A stretch of 11,267 bases of DNA from Candidatus Pacearchaeota archaeon (GTDB lineage: Archaea > Nanoarchaeota > Nanoarchaeia > Pacearchaeales > GW2011-AR1). Position numbers and translations under genes: made by a program. The stretch covers positions 1 to 11,267 of the forward strand of contig JALOBN010000069.1 of the NCBI GenBank assembly GCA_023228245.1, in the 5' to 3' direction. Each line of letters starts with the position of its first letter. Within the stretch, counting starts at the first letter, position 1. The notes under the pieces were generated by a model, which was not told the origin of the DNA, did no database searches, and saw only the letters and a list, made by a program, of their open reading frames with translations. Positions 1-5,496 of this stretch are shown in pieces.

Positions 1-14
1 ATCACGGTAGATGA

Positions 15-737
15 GTCTCTGAGTCGATCACCGCTGCCGGTGAGTATGCCAATGCGAAGCTCACAGAGTACGGCGTCGATGGCATCCAGATCAGCTACAA
101 GACGCGCCGGTCCGGGCTGGCTGCCGGGGTCTTGCAGGCATGGAATTATCAGGGCATCAATGAAGATATCCTGATCTGCTCAGTGAACGAGAGCGTGAAA
201 GACGGGGACACAGAGTACGCTGTCCAGGCGGTGCACGGCCCAGTTCAAGAAGACTGGGAAAACTTTCTTAATTCGCAGATCCAGCTCCAATATACGGTCA
301 GTGAAGGCGTAGCTGACTCGACTGGCGTGACCAAACTTTATAACTTTTCTCACACATTTGAGACGATTGATCGACCCAATCCGTTCACGGTCGCCGCTAT
401 CGGTGCAGGGTTGATGGTATCGGATGACTCTTGGCCCTGCTTCGAAGAGGAAGACCGAACACTCCATATCGAGTTTTGGCGTGATGGGGCTTGCATTTTT
501 CGCAAGCTACACACAAGCGCGCCGGACATTACAGAAGATGATGAATTTCATTCATATTCGTTTATTTCGCCATCCGAGGCAGTTGGTGAGATAGACGAGG
601 TTGTATTCTGGGGCGGGGATTCGGCGACCCTCGCTTATGGTTCCGGGGTCGAGCTTTTCCGAGCAAACTTCAACAGGTTGAAAAGCTCTTTGGAAAGTTA
701 CCAAGTGAACGCGACATATATCAATGGGGCAGCATGA
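15..737 (+). CDS. Tail-tip/baseplate-type protein, C-terminal part (5' end outside window, probable frameshift)
   Basis: The frame starting at 15 reads as a coherent protein (SESITAAGEYANAKLTEYG...) but has no ATG, GTG or TTG until a TTG at 132, and a TGA sits in frame at 12-14. The gene therefore almost certainly begins left of the window. The first six codons in frame 1 (ITVDES) join smoothly to this frame if one CT of the TCTCT at 16-20 is ignored. The first ~80 residues follow a pattern I associate with the end of tail-tip or tail-associated proteins: repeated A-x-A-x-L turns, 'ISYKTRRSGLAAG', a short 'ILICSV' strand, then 'TEYAVQAVHG' and a Trp-containing helix. The remaining ~150 residues look like a beta-rich C-terminal domain I do not recognise. 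The stop overlaps the first fibre gene (ATGA at 734). Tail function is inferred from this pattern and the neighbouring fibre genes. Confidence 0.6.
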   Translation, partial: VSESITAAGEYANAKLTEYGVDGIQISYKTRRSGLAAGVLQAWNYQGINEDILICSVNESVKDGDTEYAVQAVHGPVQEDWENFLNSQIQLQYTVSEGVADSTGVTKLYNFSHTFETIDRPNPFTVAAIGAGLMVSDDSWPCFEEEDRTLHIEFWRDGACIFRKLHTSAPDITEDDEFHSYSFISPSEAVGEIDEVVFWGGDSATLAYGSGVELFRANFNRLKSSLESYQVNATYINGAA

Positions 738-1432
738 GCTACACTAAGACCGTCTGGCGAGAGCATTCGATGGACACGACTGCCAAACTCACTGCGCTCG
801 ATAATCTCGAAGAGATGTATGGATCGGCGGTAAGTTATATCGATGCTATCACTCACGCAGCCAACTATTACACCGAAGCACAAGCAGCCGCCAAGTATTT
901 TACACCCGCGAATGACGGAACCGGCACTGGGCTAATATGCGAAAAATTGGATGGCTACACCGCAGATCAAATCATTGCAGCTGGATCGCCTGCGGGCGTG
1001 ATCTGCTGGTGGTCTGGCAGTGAGGCAAGCATCCCTTCTGGCTGGCTGCTCTGCAATGGCCTGAATGGGACGCCAGACCTCAGAGATCGATTCATAGTCG
1101 GAGCTGGTAGTCACTACAGCAAAGGAGATACGGGTGGCGCGGATACCGTCACCACCACCGGCACGATCACGATAGCCGGGCATGCGCTGACAGCAGATGA
1201 AATCCCAACACATACGCATGGATCGATTACTGATTATTATCCTAGCTACCCATCGTATGAAAGTTCGACCTCGGGGGGATCTGTGTACGCGAGTACCATC
1301 GCCGACAATACCAACTACACCGGATACACCGGGGATGGTGGATCGCATACACATTCGGCCTCTTGGGATGGTACCGATAGCCAGGACAAGAAGCCGCCCT
1401 ACTATGCGATTTGCGCCATCATGAAGAGCTGA
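734..1432 (+). CDS. Tail collar/fibre protein, copy 1
   Basis: A 232-aa protein with a phage tail-collar domain. Residues 1-60 form an N-terminal region beginning MSYTK and rich in short helices, probably for attachment to the tail. A 'LDGYTADQI' segment follows near 72. The collar signature is PSGWLLCNG at 101-109 and PDLRDRF at 114-120, followed by VGAG and a GDTGGAD loop. Two His-x-His pairs, H160/H162 and H205/H207, flank a Gly/Ser/Tyr-rich insert. In T4-type fibre tips such pairs bind metal; that this applies here is inference. The C-terminus PPYYAICAIMK closes the domain. The ATG overlaps the preceding stop (ATGA), so translation is probably coupled. This is the first of three tandem paralogues. 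The likely role is host-surface binding at the tail tip. Confidence 0.88.
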   Translation: MSYTKTVWREHSMDTTAKLTALDNLEEMYGSAVSYIDAITHAANYYTEAQAAAKYFTPANDGTGTGLICEKLDGYTADQIIAAGSPAGVICWWSGSEASIPSGWLLCNGLNGTPDLRDRFIVGAGSHYSKGDTGGADTVTTTGTITIAGHALTADEIPTHTHGSITDYYPSYPSYESSTSGGSVYASTIADNTNYTGYTGDGGSHTHSASWDGTDSQDKKPPYYAICAIMKS

Positions 1433-1436
1433 TTCC

Positions 1437-2153
1437 ATGAGCTACACGAAATACCACGATCCGTGGTCTGCCACAGATCTCACCCATCTGTCCTCTGGCA
1501 AGGCCTGGAATTATATAGAAACTCAGTGGGATGCTACAAAAGAGGATGCGGACGCCCATAATCACGATACTAGGTACTATACGAAGACTGCCTCTGATGC
1601 GGCTTTCTTCACCACAGCATTCTACACCGATTTCGATGCCGACAAGCTGGATGGGCAGCATTTCTCCGACCTGGTGGCCTCGGTGATGCCGCTCGGCGCT
1701 ATCATGATCTGGTCCGGCACAGATGCCGCTGTGCCCACTGGATGGCACATCTGTGATGGTGGAACGTATGGTGGAAAGGCTTCGCCAGATATGAGAGATA
1801 GGTTCGTGATTGGCGCCGGTGGGAGCTACGCAGTAGGTGCTACGGGCGGACCGGCTACTTACGATGGCACCATTTTGCCTACGGGAACAGTCACAGTCGG
1901 AAATCATCAGCTCACAACTACAGAACTCCCAGCCCATAACCACACATTCGAAGAGCTGTGTAATCAAAAAAATATATGGCAAGGGGATATCGGAAGCCAA
2001 TCATCGCTGGCTCTGACCAGCCGATCGACTGCCATTCTGGCGCAGGCATCGGGTGATGGCACCCACACACATGCCGGAAGCACGGCGACCCTGGCTGCAA
2101 TCAATCCTCGCCCGAAATATCACAGCCTATATTATATCATGAAGTATGCGTGA
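1437..2153 (+). CDS. Tail collar/fibre protein, copy 2
   Basis: A 238-aa paralogue of the gene just upstream, starting 4 bases after its stop. It keeps the MSYTK start, an 'ADKLDGQHF' segment near 68-76, the collar motif PTGWHICDG at 100-108, PDMRDRF at 117-123, and the two His-x-His pairs (H167/H169 and H210/H212). The C-terminus ends in a Tyr-rich 'HSLYYIMKYA'. The insert between the His pairs differs from copy 1 in length and composition (FEELCNQKN, then a Ser/Leu-rich stretch). Variation is thus concentrated where a receptor-binding tip would lie. The ribosome binding site is weak (GAG about 8 bases before ATG), so translation may depend on coupling. Function is inferred from the collar family. 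Confidence 0.87.
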   Translation: MSYTKYHDPWSATDLTHLSSGKAWNYIETQWDATKEDADAHNHDTRYYTKTASDAAFFTTAFYTDFDADKLDGQHFSDLVASVMPLGAIMIWSGTDAAVPTGWHICDGGTYGGKASPDMRDRFVIGAGGSYAVGATGGPATYDGTILPTGTVTVGNHQLTTTELPAHNHTFEELCNQKNIWQGDIGSQSSLALTSRSTAILAQASGDGTHTHAGSTATLAAINPRPKYHSLYYIMKYA

Positions 2154-2162
2154 GGTGATCGG

Positions 2163-2882
2163 ATGGCGTACACAAAAAATCACAATTCATGGGCGTCGGG
2201 GGATTTCGTCACTACGACGGTCATGGACAACTTCGAGACTATATATACGGAGTCGTCTAGCTATCTAGCCACGCATACTCATGATGCCAGCTACTATACA
2301 CAGGCCGAGATGCAGAGCACGTTTTGGTACGCTGGCAATGATGGCGCTGGTTCCGGTGCCGATGCTGATCTCATCTACAAGTCCACTGGAAACCTACACG
2401 CAGCGTCTTTCGCAGGCCTCGGAGTCCCTGCGGGTCTGGTAATTCTCTGGTATGGCTCAACCGGCAGCATTCCGTCTGGCTGGCACCTATGCGACGGCAC
2501 CGGGGGCACCATTGATTTGAGGGGAAAATTTCCCGTTGGGGCCGGGACAGGATCTAGCTATTCGGTCGGAGATACAGGCGGATCGGCAACATTCACAGCA
2601 GCCGGAACGATCACAGTTACCGGGCACTCTTTGACGACTGCCGAGATTGCATCCCACAGGCACCCATTCCAAGACAAGTACGGCGGGTCTGGGGGAGCGA
2701 CAAATTCTGCCACCTCGGAGGGCTATAGTACTAGCAGCAGTGTGTATTCGTCGGGCAGTACGGCCAGCGCGGGCAGTGGCACCGCTCATGGTCACAGCGC
2801 AGCGGAAGGCACGATCTTCGCGGGGGATGCTGTGGATAGCTTGCCGTTTTACTATGCTTTGTGTTATATACAAAAGGTGTGA
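2163..2882 (+). CDS. Tail collar/fibre protein, copy 3
   Basis: The third tandem paralogue, 239 aa, starting MAYTKNHNSW. The collar core is IPSGWHLCDG at 103-112, IDLRGKF at 117-123 and VGAG, followed by a GDTGGSA loop. The two His-x-His pairs are H165/H167 and H209/H211, and the end is LPFYYALCYIQKV. The insert between the pairs (about 170-207) is almost entirely Gly, Ser, Thr and Ala, unlike copies 1 and 2. Unlike them, it has a strong ribosome binding site (GAGGTGATC about 5 bases before the ATG), so it may be made at a different level. A further His-Thr-His at 38-40 lies in the N-terminal region. It could be a distinct fibre subunit or an alternative receptor-binding protein. Confidence 0.87.
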   Translation: MAYTKNHNSWASGDFVTTTVMDNFETIYTESSSYLATHTHDASYYTQAEMQSTFWYAGNDGAGSGADADLIYKSTGNLHAASFAGLGVPAGLVILWYGSTGSIPSGWHLCDGTGGTIDLRGKFPVGAGTGSSYSVGDTGGSATFTAAGTITVTGHSLTTAEIASHRHPFQDKYGGSGGATNSATSEGYSTSSSVYSSGSTASAGSGTAHGHSAAEGTIFAGDAVDSLPFYYALCYIQKV

Positions 2883-2888
2883 ATATAT

Positions 2889-3161
2889 ATGATAAACGCG
2901 GGAGACGTGAATCAGGCTTTCGACGATCTAGAGAAAGCGTTTCAGGATTTGGCAAAGATCGAAGACACGCAGCAGGAACTAGCCGGGGATCTAGCCGAAT
3001 ACAAGGATGGGTCACGGAAAGCAGATCAGATCAAAAAGAAGCTACAAGAACTCCAGCCGAAAATGAGCGACGCCCAGAGGGCCTATCGGCTGGCGGGAAT
3101 AAGGGCAGACAGGATCAGGCTGTTGCTCGATGTAGAAAAAAATGCAAAAGGAAACGATTAG
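2889..3161 (+). CDS. Small coiled-coil protein at end of tail module
   Basis: A 90-aa, highly charged, almost wholly helical protein (FDDLEKAFQDLAKIED, then ELAGDLAEYKD, then QIKKKLQELQPKMSDAQ) with heptad-like spacing of Leu/Ile/Ala, so a coiled coil is likely. It has no Cys, signal peptide or membrane segment. The ATG lies 6 bases after the third fibre gene with AGGTG about 9 bases upstream, so it belongs to the same transcript. The position after the fibres would suit a fibre chaperone or small virion protein, but no family was recognised. Its TAG overlaps the stop codon of the opposing gene. Confidence 0.72.
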   Translation: MINAGDVNQAFDDLEKAFQDLAKIEDTQQELAGDLAEYKDGSRKADQIKKKLQELQPKMSDAQRAYRLAGIRADRIRLLLDVEKNAKGND

Positions 3162-3580
3162 ATCCCGCCCAGCCATTGCCCGCCTTCGGTTTTGATCTGG
3201 CTGATATTTTTCGGATCTGGGAGCAGGTTCATGTCGTTGGTTGTGTACTTAGCGCCCCCGGCCGTATTCGATCCATCGATAGCATGCACCATGCCGCCTT
3301 GCGTGGTGTTGTTGGCGAGGAGATAAGGCTTCGAAAGATCCACCGGCCCGGTCAACGGTGACAGGAGCATGCTGGCATCCTCCCCGAAGTTGGCCCGGAC
3401 CCATGCATTCCACTGATCGACCAGGGCATTGTAGGTCGGAACATCCTGGGCTGCGTAGGCCGTGGCCATCTTCCAGCTCAATTGTGTGCCGTCGTACATG
3501 GCCTGCTGACAATCAGTGTAAGCCGAAGCCGCGGAAAGAATGGCTATGAGGCCCACAAAAAATAGGATAATCGACTTCAT
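3158..3580 (-). CDS. Exported protein with signal peptide, paralogue A
   Basis: A 140-aa protein with a clear signal peptide: MK, a hydrophobic core at about 4-15, and SAASA before a probable cleavage at 20/21. The mature part contains TDxxQ..., 'QDVPTYNALVDQWNAW' and a 'ML.SPL' segment, then a Gly/Asn-rich tail. It has three N-x-S/T sequons (N90, N91, N125), used for surface glycosylation in archaea. Residues 21-75 resemble the gene just upstream in the operon, suggesting a duplication. The start overlaps that gene's stop (ATGA) and has a good GAGGAAAG ribosome binding site. It is probably extracellular or envelope-associated; no named family was recognised. Next to tail genes, a role in lysis, egress or receptor masking is conceivable but unsupported. 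Confidence 0.78.
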   Translation of the reverse strand: MKSIILFFVGLIAILSAASAYTDCQQAMYDGTQLSWKMATAYAAQDVPTYNALVDQWNAWVRANFGEDASMLLSPLTGPVDLSKPYLLANNTTQGGMVHAIDGSNTAGGAKYTTNDMNLLPDPKNISQIKTEGGQWLGGI

Positions 3581-3876
3581 ACTTTCCTCAGCTCCCCAAC
3601 TGGAATGCTCGTGTTGAAGATGACCGGCACCGGCGCTATCCGCTCTGCCGCCAGGGGTAGCATGAAGGCGGCTGCCTCAGACTCGTTTAGGTTGGCCGCG
3701 AGGGATGCGTTGAAGACGGAAGCCTCGACATTGTAGGCGGCAACGTCATCCTGCCAGAGGGCGCGCATATCGTATCCCGCCTGGAAGCCCTTCAGGTAGG
3801 CCGCCTGAGTATCTGTCATTGCGATTCCTGGCGCTACCAGAAGCAGCGCCGCCAATATCGATAGTATCAATTTCAT
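3577..3876 (-). CDS. Exported protein with signal peptide, paralogue B
   Basis: A 99-aa protein starting MKLILSILAALLLVAPGIA, a signal peptide with probable cleavage near 19/20. The frame is open a further 63 codons upstream, but that extension would bury the signal sequence and overlap the next gene, and the ATG at 3876 forms an ATGA overlap with the upstream stop, so I chose it. The mature part, TDTQAAYLKGFQAG...QDDVAAYN...NASLAANLNESEA...MLPL, aligns with paralogue A by eye (TD, Q, A, G-Q, M, DV-YN, NA, AN, E-A, PL). Three sequons are present (N56, N64, N88). It lacks the Gly/Asn-rich C-terminal extension of A. Function unknown. Confidence 0.75.
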   Translation of the reverse strand: MKLILSILAALLLVAPGIAMTDTQAAYLKGFQAGYDMRALWQDDVAAYNVEASVFNASLAANLNESEAAAFMLPLAAERIAPVPVIFNTSIPVGELRKV

Positions 3877-4088
3877 ATCATGGCCTTCATATTTTCGCCG
3901 ATCTCGCAGAGGGCTTTCCCGAGCGCGATGAATGCATCGGAGAACACCGTATATACCACCCGACCAATATCGGCCAGAGAATCTGTCGCGCGTTGTGCGC
4001 ACTCGATTAGGATCTCCATTTCGATCTCCTCCCTGGTGCCGATATGGGCGATCTCCAGAGAGCAACCTTCGCGAAATTCAATGATCAT
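3873..4088 (-). CDS. Hypothetical 71-aa protein
   Basis: A short protein, MIIEFREGCSLEIAHIGT followed by an acidic helix (REEIEMEILIECAQRATDSLADIG) and a longer amphipathic or weakly hydrophobic helix (VVYTVFSDAFIALGKALCEIGENM). Cys occurs at 9, 30 and 61. It has no signal peptide and no motif I recognise. Both ends overlap neighbours by four bases (ATGA), which supports it as a real member of the minus-strand operon. The hydrophobic second half could pack as a helical dimer or associate peripherally with the membrane, where its two downstream neighbours are exported. Confidence 0.65.
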   Translation of the reverse strand: MIIEFREGCSLEIAHIGTREEIEMEILIECAQRATDSLADIGRVVYTVFSDAFIALGKALCEIGENMKAMI

Positions 4089-4243
4089 TTCTTTTCACTC
4101 TCCTTGATTTTCTCGCGGATGATCGCCCTGGCTAGCTCGCTGCCAGTCATCCCACCAGCCACCGCCAGCGCGTCGAAGGGCGGATCATCCTCTTTTTCCA
4201 GCCGAAAGATCCGGGCCTTCCCGAAGAGCTTCGGACGGGGCAC
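4085..4243 (-). CDS. Short ribbon-helix-helix-like protein (GTG start)
   Basis: A 52-aa protein if started at the GTG at 4243. It shows the RHH pattern: an N-terminal strand (KARIFRLEK), a first helix (DPPFDALAVAGG), then M-T-G-S-E-L-A-R-A-I-I-R-E-K-I-K-E, which matches the turn and second helix of CopG/Arc-type DNA-binding proteins. The frame is open upstream to a TTG at 4327 (80 aa), but that stretch overlaps the Cys-rich ORF at 4243-4413 and does not look like RHH. At 4243 the upstream TAG and this GTG share a base, and GGTGGTGG just before can serve as ribosome binding site. Probably an early regulator acting as a dimer. Start moderately certain, family likely. Confidence 0.62.
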   Translation of the reverse strand: MPRPKLFGKARIFRLEKEDDPPFDALAVAGGMTGSELARAIIREKIKESEKK

Positions 4244-4413
4244 TAGGCCACCACCGGCATCTCCCCGGCGTCCCGGTATCGACATCCAGAGCAGTTCCAG
4301 CTCTGTGATCCATCCGCGAGATGACAACCTATCGCGTCACCGTTGGTGTTCTTTTCTATTTCATGAGTCCATTCAGGATATTGTTTCCATCCAGAGCATG
4401 TATTTTTTCTCAT
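4243..4413 (-). CDS. Cys-rich microprotein, first gene of the minus operon
   Basis: A 56-aa ORF beginning MRKNTCSGWKQ, with GGTGA 6 bases before the ATG and an archaeal promoter at suitable distance. Cysteines lie at 6, 30, 41 and 44 with H31 adjacent. The C41-S-G-C44 knuckle plus C6 or C30/H31 could bind zinc. It is rich in Trp, Asn and Glu, hydrophilic and without a signal peptide. It ends Val-Val-Ala-TAG, where GGTGGCCTAG doubles as ribosome binding site for the next gene. I do not recognise the family; a small zinc-binding modulator of host proteins is a guess. Confidence rests on RBS, promoter, natural codons and coupling. Confidence 0.62.
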   Translation of the reverse strand: MRKNTCSGWKQYPEWTHEIEKNTNGDAIGCHLADGSQSWNCSGCRYRDAGEMPVVA

Positions 4414-4432
4414 CTTTAGTCACCTTTTCAGT

Positions 4433-4475
4433 ATACCCTACTAGCACGCCTGAGTATATATAGATTACGGTAATC
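4433..4475 (-). promoter_or_regulatory. Archaeal promoter for the 3158-4413 operon, with 13-bp palindrome
   Basis: Read on the minus strand: CGTAA (BRE-like), 2 bases, TATATATACT, 12 bases, TAGGGTAT. The last element is where transcription should start, about 25 bases after the TATA box. GATTACGGTAATC at 4463-4475 is an inverted repeat around one central base that covers the BRE, so a repressor there would block TFB/TBP. The promoter at 5460-5496 has the same blocks and spacing. Confidence 0.65.
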
Positions 4476-4482
4476 AATATAA

Positions 4483-4881
4483 TCAGGGTATGCCGGCATT
4501 TCGCAGCACCGCCCGCTTTCGCATCTGCATCTCCAACTCCAGATCGAATAGCTCCTTGAGCGTATCCAGGAACCCGGCGGGAGGTATGCCTAGCCGCTCC
4601 GCATCGGCGTCCATATCTACATCGTCGCGAGCGTCAGCCTCCTCATGCAAGGTAAGCTCCTGGCCGATGACGATATAGTCATCGCTGAGGGGATATTCGC
4701 CGAAGAATTTCGCCGTGGCCGCCTCAAGGGCATCGTCTCGCAAGCTGTCTGGCAGCGAGTCCAGGGCGATCCCCCGGCGGATTGCGTCTTTCGCCAGGCG
4801 GCTGAGCTGGCCGGGGTGGTCGCGATGCCAGAGCCAGGTCTCCAGGTCGAGGCTGGCGTGCCCCTCGAAGGTGGCGGGCAT
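4483..4881 (-). CDS. Hypothetical acidic protein, possibly of the phage 'ETW-LW' type
   Basis: A 132-aa protein with the ATG at 4881. The frame is open 45 codons further upstream, but that part is Arg-rich, overlaps the preceding gene and looks out of frame. It begins MPATFEGHASLDLETWLWHR, then 'HPGQLSRLAKDAI' and a helical, acidic remainder (DARDDVDMDADAERL, LKELFDLELEMQMRKRAVL). The ETW...W...L pattern followed by a helix and an acidic tail is loosely like small phage proteins starting 'NYETWxxxLWL', a weak resemblance by memory only. GGGTGG lies about 7 bases before the ATG. It is the last gene of the operon from 5435. No catalytic motif seen. Confidence 0.68.
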   Translation of the reverse strand: MPATFEGHASLDLETWLWHRDHPGQLSRLAKDAIRRGIALDSLPDSLRDDALEAATAKFFGEYPLSDDYIVIGQELTLHEEADARDDVDMDADAERLGIPPAGFLDTLKELFDLELEMQMRKRAVLRNAGIP

Positions 4882-4883
4882 GG

Positions 4884-5279
4884 CTAGGCCACCCCGTGAC
4901 CCTTCAGGTACATAGTTTCTCCTCTGCCGTCCATATCGGCATTCAGCATGCCGATGCACCTGCCATCTGGCAGAACTAGAATCCAGGCGAAATGGCCTGC
5001 GTAGCAATCCGGCCAATCCGGCCCTCCGTCGTGGGTCGTGCAGATCTGCTTAGGCCTCACTCGCGGCAAGTCACAAAGAGCCTCATACTCCTTCAGCGGA
5101 ATGTTTTCATACTTTCCGCTTTTCTCATGCGTCATCTGATCGATGACGAGAAAGTACTTTTCCGCGTCTCCATATGGATTCTCTACAGATACCACTGCCC
5201 CGTATGACAGCAGCGATCCGCCGTTGCAACCACGTCCAAACGAGGACATGACGAAACGAACACCCGAAACGTTGGCCAT
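4884..5279 (-). CDS. Hypothetical 131-aa protein
   Basis: A soluble protein starting MANVSGVRFVMSSFGRGCNGG, with five Cys (18, 69, 80, 92, 108) and several Gly-Asp turns. It seems to alternate strands and loops: 'GAVVSVENPYGDAEKYFLVIDQ', a short helix 'LKEYEALCDL', then 'FAWILVLPDGRCIGMLNADM' and 'GRGETMYLKGHGVA'. No family recognised; a small beta-barrel or beta-sandwich is plausible. The ribosome binding site GGAGGTG is excellent, 6 bases before the ATG at 5279 and lying inside the last codons of the upstream Cys-rich gene. It ends with the same Val-Ala-TAG junction that serves the next gene. Confidence 0.75.
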   Translation of the reverse strand: MANVSGVRFVMSSFGRGCNGGSLLSYGAVVSVENPYGDAEKYFLVIDQMTHEKSGKYENIPLKEYEALCDLPRVRPKQICTTHDGGPDWPDCYAGHFAWILVLPDGRCIGMLNADMDGRGETMYLKGHGVA

Positions 5280-5435
5280 CTAGGCCACCTCCTCGCACTT
5301 TCGCACTGCTAGCTCGTTGCATGACTTGTATTGGCCATTTTCTACGATCCACAGCGCACCACACGCGCAGTATGCATATTCTGAATTCTCATCTTTCTGG
5401 GCACAATGCCCCAACTCATATGGCATTTGGCACAT
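5280..5435 (-). CDS. Cys-rich microprotein, possible zinc ribbon
   Basis: A 51-aa ORF starting MCQMPYELGHCAQKDENSEYAYCACG. Cysteines are at 2, 11, 23, 25, 39 and 47 with H10; C-A-C-G at 23-26 resembles a zinc knuckle and the protein reads like a short zinc-ribbon fold. It is the first gene after the minus-strand promoter at 5460-5496. A GAGG about 9 bases upstream, or the GAGAGAA just before the ATG, may be the ribosome binding site. The ATG at residue 4 is an alternative start. It ends Glu-Val-Ala-TAG, one base before the next ATG. The same position in the neighbouring operon is also taken by a Cys-rich microprotein. Function unknown. Confidence 0.66.
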   Translation of the reverse strand: MCQMPYELGHCAQKDENSEYAYCACGALWIVENGQYKSCNELAVRKCEEVA

Positions 5436-5459
5436 TTCTCTCAACCTCGCATTTCAGCA

Positions 5460-5496
5460 ATACCCTATAGGGCGGCGCTAGTATATATAACTTACG
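5460..5496 (-). promoter_or_regulatory. Archaeal promoter for the 4483-5435 operon
   Basis: On the minus strand: CGTAA, 2 bases, TATATATACT, 12 bases, TAGGGTAT. Blocks and spacing are identical to the promoter at 4433-4475. The predicted start falls in CCCTATAGGG (5463-5472), a perfect 10-bp palindrome. The predicted 5' leader is about 25-30 bases. Confidence 0.68.

Noticed and set aside
932..1438. Minus-strand open frames opposite the fibre genes (932-1438, 1419-2000, 2487-2873)
   Set aside because: Antisense shadows of strongly supported collar genes; no promoter or ribosome binding site.
2861..3361. 166-codon + strand frame
   Set aside because: Overlaps the coiled-coil gene in another frame and runs antisense into an exported-protein gene; Arg-rich composition typical of a wrong frame.
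4044..4463. 139-codon + strand frame
   Set aside because: Opposite four overlapping minus-strand genes and the operon promoter; Ser/Arg-rich with no start signal.
5125..5364. 79-codon minus-strand frame across 5125-5364
   Set aside because: Lies out of frame over the 131-aa gene and the Cys-rich microprotein, both better supported by RBS and composition.
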